This document shows positions 61,384 to 64,000 of a stretch of DNA of 64,000 nucleotides, one piece after another. The stretch is from assembly GCA_023263945.1 (NCBI GenBank), contig JALQTW010000003.1, positions 57,297 to 121,296 of the forward strand, written 5' to 3'. A model generated the notes under the pieces. That model saw only the letters and a program-made list of their open reading frames with translations. It did not search any database and had not been told where the DNA came from. The stretch is from Patescibacteria group bacterium. Its GTDB lineage: Bacteria; Patescibacteriota; Gracilibacteria; Peribacterales; Peribacteraceae. A program made the position numbers and the translations under genes. Position 1 is the stretch's first letter. Each line of letters begins with the position of its first letter.

Positions 61384-62136
61384 TGCAATCCGTTCTCTCG
61401 TGCTGAGCACGCGCATCGCTCCGCTTGGCAATCCTGCGTCCTGAAACGTCATGATTCGTACACGCTTCAGTTCTTTCACGGTATAACCAAGGTCCTGACA
61501 CATGCGGCGAATCTGCCTATTGCGACCCTCGGTAAGAATAAGACGGAACGTTGTAGGACTCACACGGATGATTTTTGCAGGTTTCGTTTGTTTTCCCTTT
61601 AGGATGATTCCCCTTTCGATGTGCTTGAGCGACATAGCGGGGATGGAACGATCGACCGTCACTTCGTATTCTTTTTCATGATCAAACTTGGGGTGCGTGA
61701 GCCGGTAGGCAAGTACACCATCGTTCGTAAACAGGAGAAGGCCCGAGGAATCTTTATCCAAACGACCAACAGGAAAAATTTTTCCTTGTAGATCTTCTGG
61801 TAAAAGATCTCTCACTGTTCTTGTGTTGCAGGTTGCAGGTTGCAAGGTAGCACGTTTATTGTTTTTATTATGCAACGTGCAACCTGCTACCGTGCAACGA
61901 TCAATATTGCTCGTCTCCACCCCCACCGGTTTATTCATGGCAAAATACAGCATTTCCTGACGTTCTGAGAGGACTTTGCCATCTACTTCGATGAGATCCT
62001 TCATGGGATCCGCTTTCTCGCCTAAAGAGGCAATTTTGCCATTCACCTTCACAAGCCCCTGCGCGATGTACTCCTCTGCTTTTCTACGTGAAGCGATGCC
62101 ACGAGCCGAGAGGATTTTCTGAAGACGTTCAAGCAT
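61357..62136 (-). CDS. RsuA/RluB-family pseudouridine synthase
   Basis: A 259-residue rRNA-modifying enzyme. The S4 domain is LERLQKILSARGIASRRKAEEYIAQGLVKVNGK. The catalytic motif is VGRLDKDSSGLLLFTNDG (Asp nucleophile), followed by KEYEVTVD and ILTEGRNRQIRRMC. Between ETSNIDR and VRDLLPEDL about 25 residues (VAGCTLHNKNNKRATLQPA region) are extra compared with the family; they are encoded by a heptamer palindrome. Confidence 0.93.
   Translation of the reverse strand: MLERLQKILSARGIASRRKAEEYIAQGLVKVNGKIASLGEKADPMKDLIEVDGKVLSERQEMLYFAMNKPVGVETSNIDRCTVAGCTLHNKNNKRATLQPATCNTRTVRDLLPEDLQGKIFPVGRLDKDSSGLLLFTNDGVLAYRLTHPKFDHEKEYEVTVDRSIPAMSLKHIERGIILKGKQTKPAKIIRVSPTTFRLILTEGRNRQIRRMCQDLGYTVKELKRVRIMTFQDAGLPSGAMRVLSTRERIALLRSVGLA
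61825..61898. repeat. Heptamer array K, in frame inside the pseudouridine synthase
   Basis: The left arm (61825-61852) has GTTGCAG, GTTGCAG, GTTGCAA, GGTAGCA. The right arm (61871-61898) has TGCAACG, TGCAACC, TGCTACC, GTGCAAC. The arms can form a long hairpin. The frame is kept. Confidence 0.9.
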
Positions 62137-62138
62137 AC

Positions 62139-62642
62139 TTATCGTATGTAGAGTTGATCAAAAATCGAGGCAACTTTCTTGCGTAGAACAGTAAAATCAT
62201 CGGTTCCCCAATGAGATCTATCGCCAATCACAATGGAAAGGTTATAGAGAAACTGCTGATGTGTACCAGTGATCTGAATATTGTCCTCCCACGTATATGT
62301 TGGAAAATGTGTATAAAAAACACTCTCGTACTGACTGCGGTCTAATCGGAGAACTGAAACATCATTTTTAAGTAGAAACATAAGCAAAATCACAATACTT
62401 AAACGCTTATTTCCATTGGAAAAATACTGCGAACCAGCAATGCTACAAATCAAGTATGCTGATTTCTCAGAAAAAGAACTGTAATATTCATCACTCTGCA
62501 CAAATGCGAGTACTTTCCCTAATTCCTTCATTCCATTGGTTTCAGAAAGATAATCGGGGGCTGGCTCAGATTGTGTCAACTCATCAAGAATAAACGGGAA
62601 TCCAAATTGCACACAAGCCGTTATATCGAAATAGCGAATCAT
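62139..62642 (-). CDS. Doc/Fic-like protein lacking the catalytic His
   Basis: A 167-residue protein with Fic/Doc-like fold signs: the motif region is GSQYFSNGNKRLSIVILLMFL, compared with HxFxxGNKR of the Doc family. Gln stands at the catalytic His position, while the GNKR part is intact. It may be inactive or have changed chemistry. Its ATG overlaps the stop of a 51-residue gene, in the usual antitoxin-toxin order. Confidence 0.75.
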   Translation of the reverse strand: MIRYFDITACVQFGFPFILDELTQSEPAPDYLSETNGMKELGKVLAFVQSDEYYSSFSEKSAYLICSIAGSQYFSNGNKRLSIVILLMFLLKNDVSVLRLDRSQYESVFYTHFPTYTWEDNIQITGTHQQFLYNLSIVIGDRSHWGTDDFTVLRKKVASIFDQLYIR

Positions 62643-62794
62643 CGCTTCGAAAGCTCGCGAATAACCGCGCGATAGCCATCGTCTAACTCTTTCAATTTTT
62701 TTGGGAGTTTTTCATATTCTTTAATACGCTGGTGATGCGTACCTTTGGTATTGTCTTGATGTTTTTGCCGACGATTTTTCAGGAAGCGAAACAT
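62639..62794 (-). CDS. 51-residue basic protein, partner of the Doc-like gene
   Basis: Too short for routine calling. It begins MFRFLKNRRQKHQDNTKG and ends KELDDGYRAVIRELSKR. It is strongly basic at the N-terminus. TGA overlaps the next ATG (ATGA). A TTGAAA/TACAAT promoter (62804-62831, minus strand) stands 9 bases before its start. It is probably an antitoxin or DNA-binding partner. Confidence 0.65.
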   Translation of the reverse strand: MFRFLKNRRQKHQDNTKGTHHQRIKEYEKLPKKLKELDDGYRAVIRELSKR

Positions 62795-62803
62795 GAGAAC
62801 ATT

Positions 62804-62831
62804 ATTGTACATCGAAGCATTTCTCTTTCAA
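62804..62831 (-). promoter_or_regulatory. Promoter of the Doc-like pair
   Basis: TTGAAA and TACAAT with a 16-base spacer; 9 bases to the ATG. Confidence 0.7.
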
Positions 62832-62887
62832 GCATTCGAGCAGAAAAGTGCAGCAAAGACTCCTAGAAACAAAACGACATCATGTCG

Positions 62888-63052
62888 TTAATCGAAACGA
62901 GAAAGATCTGCAAACAATTCCCTCACAAGTGCATTGGTATTCAGGCGTGGATCTACCATCGCCTCATCAACAATCTTCTCTGGCAAGAGAACTTCTTGAG
63001 GCGGTACTTCTTGTTGTTGGAGCCGCTGATAATTGTGAGCAAAAGCAATCAT
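62888..63052 (-). CDS. Small hypothetical protein
   Basis: A 54-residue protein: IAFAHNYQRLQQQEVPPQEV, then PRLNTNALVRELFADLSRF. Unrecognised. It starts 11 bases after the stop of the next upstream gene, in an operon of two short genes. Confidence 0.5.
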   Translation of the reverse strand: MIAFAHNYQRLQQQEVPPQEVLLPEKIVDEAMVDPRLNTNALVRELFADLSRFD

Positions 63053-63063
63053 AGAAATGAGTG

Positions 63064-63312
63064 TTATTCTTGTTCTGCTTTTATTCTCTGCAGTACATTG
63101 CATGCTTCCTGTCTTAAAGCTGCTGCTTGAGGATGAGATTTTGGTTGTGATAACCATTCTTGATCGGCAGCAACAGAGCCAAGATCAAACGCTAGTCTTT
63201 CAGCTCCTAGACGAGCCGCATGCTGTGAAATAATCCTATAAAGTTGGGTAAAAGTTGGCTTCGCTGCTTGCACTTTGGTTTCAGGAATCTCTGAACGTTC
63301 GGCGTTACTCAT
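63064..63312 (-). CDS. Small hypothetical protein
   Basis: An 82-residue helical protein, unrecognised: TFTQLYRIISQHAARLGAER and EACNVLQRIKAEQE. It has a strongly pyrimidine-rich leader (CTTTCTCTTTCTTCT) in front of the ATG. Confidence 0.55.
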   Translation of the reverse strand: MSNAERSEIPETKVQAAKPTFTQLYRIISQHAARLGAERLAFDLGSVAADQEWLSQPKSHPQAAALRQEACNVLQRIKAEQE

Positions 63313-63358
63313 AGAAGAAAGAGAAAGTTATTTTATTATAGGTAACTTCATTATCTTG

Positions 63359-63535
63359 TCAATCCATCATCCTCCTAAGAAGTCCCTTGGTGGCCGCCTC
63401 TACGTCATCCCACACACTCGTACGAAGCGGGGGAAGAGGGGTTTCTGAAGGTGTGTGCTCCACTACAACAGTACGCAATGGAATCATTCCTTCTGGGGAA
63501 ATATACTCACGAAGATGTGTGTCACCTGTCGACAT
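63359..63535 (-). CDS. Small hypothetical protein after the rRNA operon
   Basis: A 58-residue protein, unrecognised, with a polar N-terminus and the end WDDVEAATKGLLRRMMD. The frame is open upstream to 63577, but that touches the 5S rRNA, so the ATG at 63535 is more likely. Confidence 0.45.
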   Translation of the reverse strand: MSTGDTHLREYISPEGMIPLRTVVVEHTPSETPLPPLRTSVWDDVEAATKGLLRRMMD

Positions 63536-63577
63536 TGGCGGAAGCGTAGAGCATTCCTTTTCATAAAAAAAGACCAT

Positions 63578-63696
63578 TGTCCTGGCGTCGACCTACTCTC
63601 GCACGGGGATACCGTACTACCATTGGCGCAATCGAGCTTAACTGCCGTGTTCGGAATGGGAACGGGTGTGACCTCGATGCTAAAGACACCAAGACA
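63578..63696 (-). rRNA. rrf: 5S ribosomal RNA
   Basis: The reverse strand holds the conserved 5S core: GAGGTCACACCCGTTCCCAT, CCGAACACGG and AGTTAAGCTC, with GTAGTACGG and GAGAGTAGGTCG. The end helix pairs TGTCTTGGTGTC with GACGCCAGGACA. Outside it, the flanks pair further and a T-run follows the 3' side. Confidence 0.96.
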
Positions 63697-63790
63697 ATAG
63701 TCTTTTTAAAGATCAGATGAGTTTAGTCGCAGCATAGCCGCGTATCGCCTGCCAACATGTCATATGAACAGCACACAGAAAAATAACCAA
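63697..63790 (-). other. 23S-5S spacer
   Basis: No tRNA is present. AAAGACTATTG just before 5S pairs with CAATGGTCTTT just after it, extending the 5S terminal helix; this is probably a processing stem. Confidence 0.6.

Positions 63791-64000
<210 letters not shown>

Overview
The window looks like part of a Candidate Phyla Radiation (Patescibacteria) chromosome, possibly Peregrinibacteria-like; the phylum-level guess is weak. The main evidence is one nearly complete S10/spc/alpha ribosomal cluster in bacterial order with no gene for L30 between S5 and L15, a known trait of that radiation. Gene density is high, there are many small orphan proteins, and the standard genetic code is used (TGA is a normal stop). 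GC content is moderate except for one GC-rich island.

Layout. 1-22.4 kb: housekeeping and surface genes: partial HtpX, PilT, a DUF4015 secreted protein, DprA, a band-7 protein, TpiA, RpiB, Rpe, PurC, FtsH, PurB, a C39-like and a GerMN-like lipoprotein, HtrA, LigA, tRNA-Thr and tRNA-Leu. 22.4-41.5 kb: CsaA and the ribosomal cluster, all on the minus strand from rplC to rpsI, including secY, adk, map, infA and rpoA, with four orphan genes inserted. 41.5-52.1 kb: an accessory region with a RelE/Phd pair, a nucleotidyltransferase with a small partner, a ParB-like gene with two serine recombinases, a GC-rich foreign-looking block (NitT/TauT-type ABC transporter plus broken genes) and a Fic protein. 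52.1-64 kb: a lysyl-tRNA synthetase fused to an HD domain, a Cys/His-rich exported protein, a histidine kinase and response regulator, a beta-CASP nuclease, a pseudouridine synthase, a degenerate Doc-like pair, small orphans, and at the right edge 5S rRNA and the 3' end of 23S rRNA on the minus strand.

Three genome-scale patterns stand out. First, at least twelve places carry short imperfect tandem arrays with a 7-base period (8 in one case). Each has its own word, and most have a second arm made of the complementary word. Most are intergenic, but three lie in frame inside LigA, a RluB-like enzyme and a DJ-1 protein. Second, a 9-base-period family sits inside the low-complexity tails of L17, L24, L29, L22 and L4 and forms the linker that joins LysRS to its HD domain. 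Third, about twenty genes have a good -10 hexamer only 6-9 bases before the start codon, so their mRNAs are predicted to be leaderless or nearly so. Genes with longer leaders have pyrimidine-rich leaders instead of Shine-Dalgarno sequences.

PilT and DprA suggest pilus retraction and DNA uptake. PurB/PurC and TpiA/RpiB/Rpe are pieces of purine and sugar-phosphate metabolism. The block at 46.0-50.7 kb differs in base composition and gene integrity and may be horizontally acquired or an assembly chimera; the sequence alone cannot decide.
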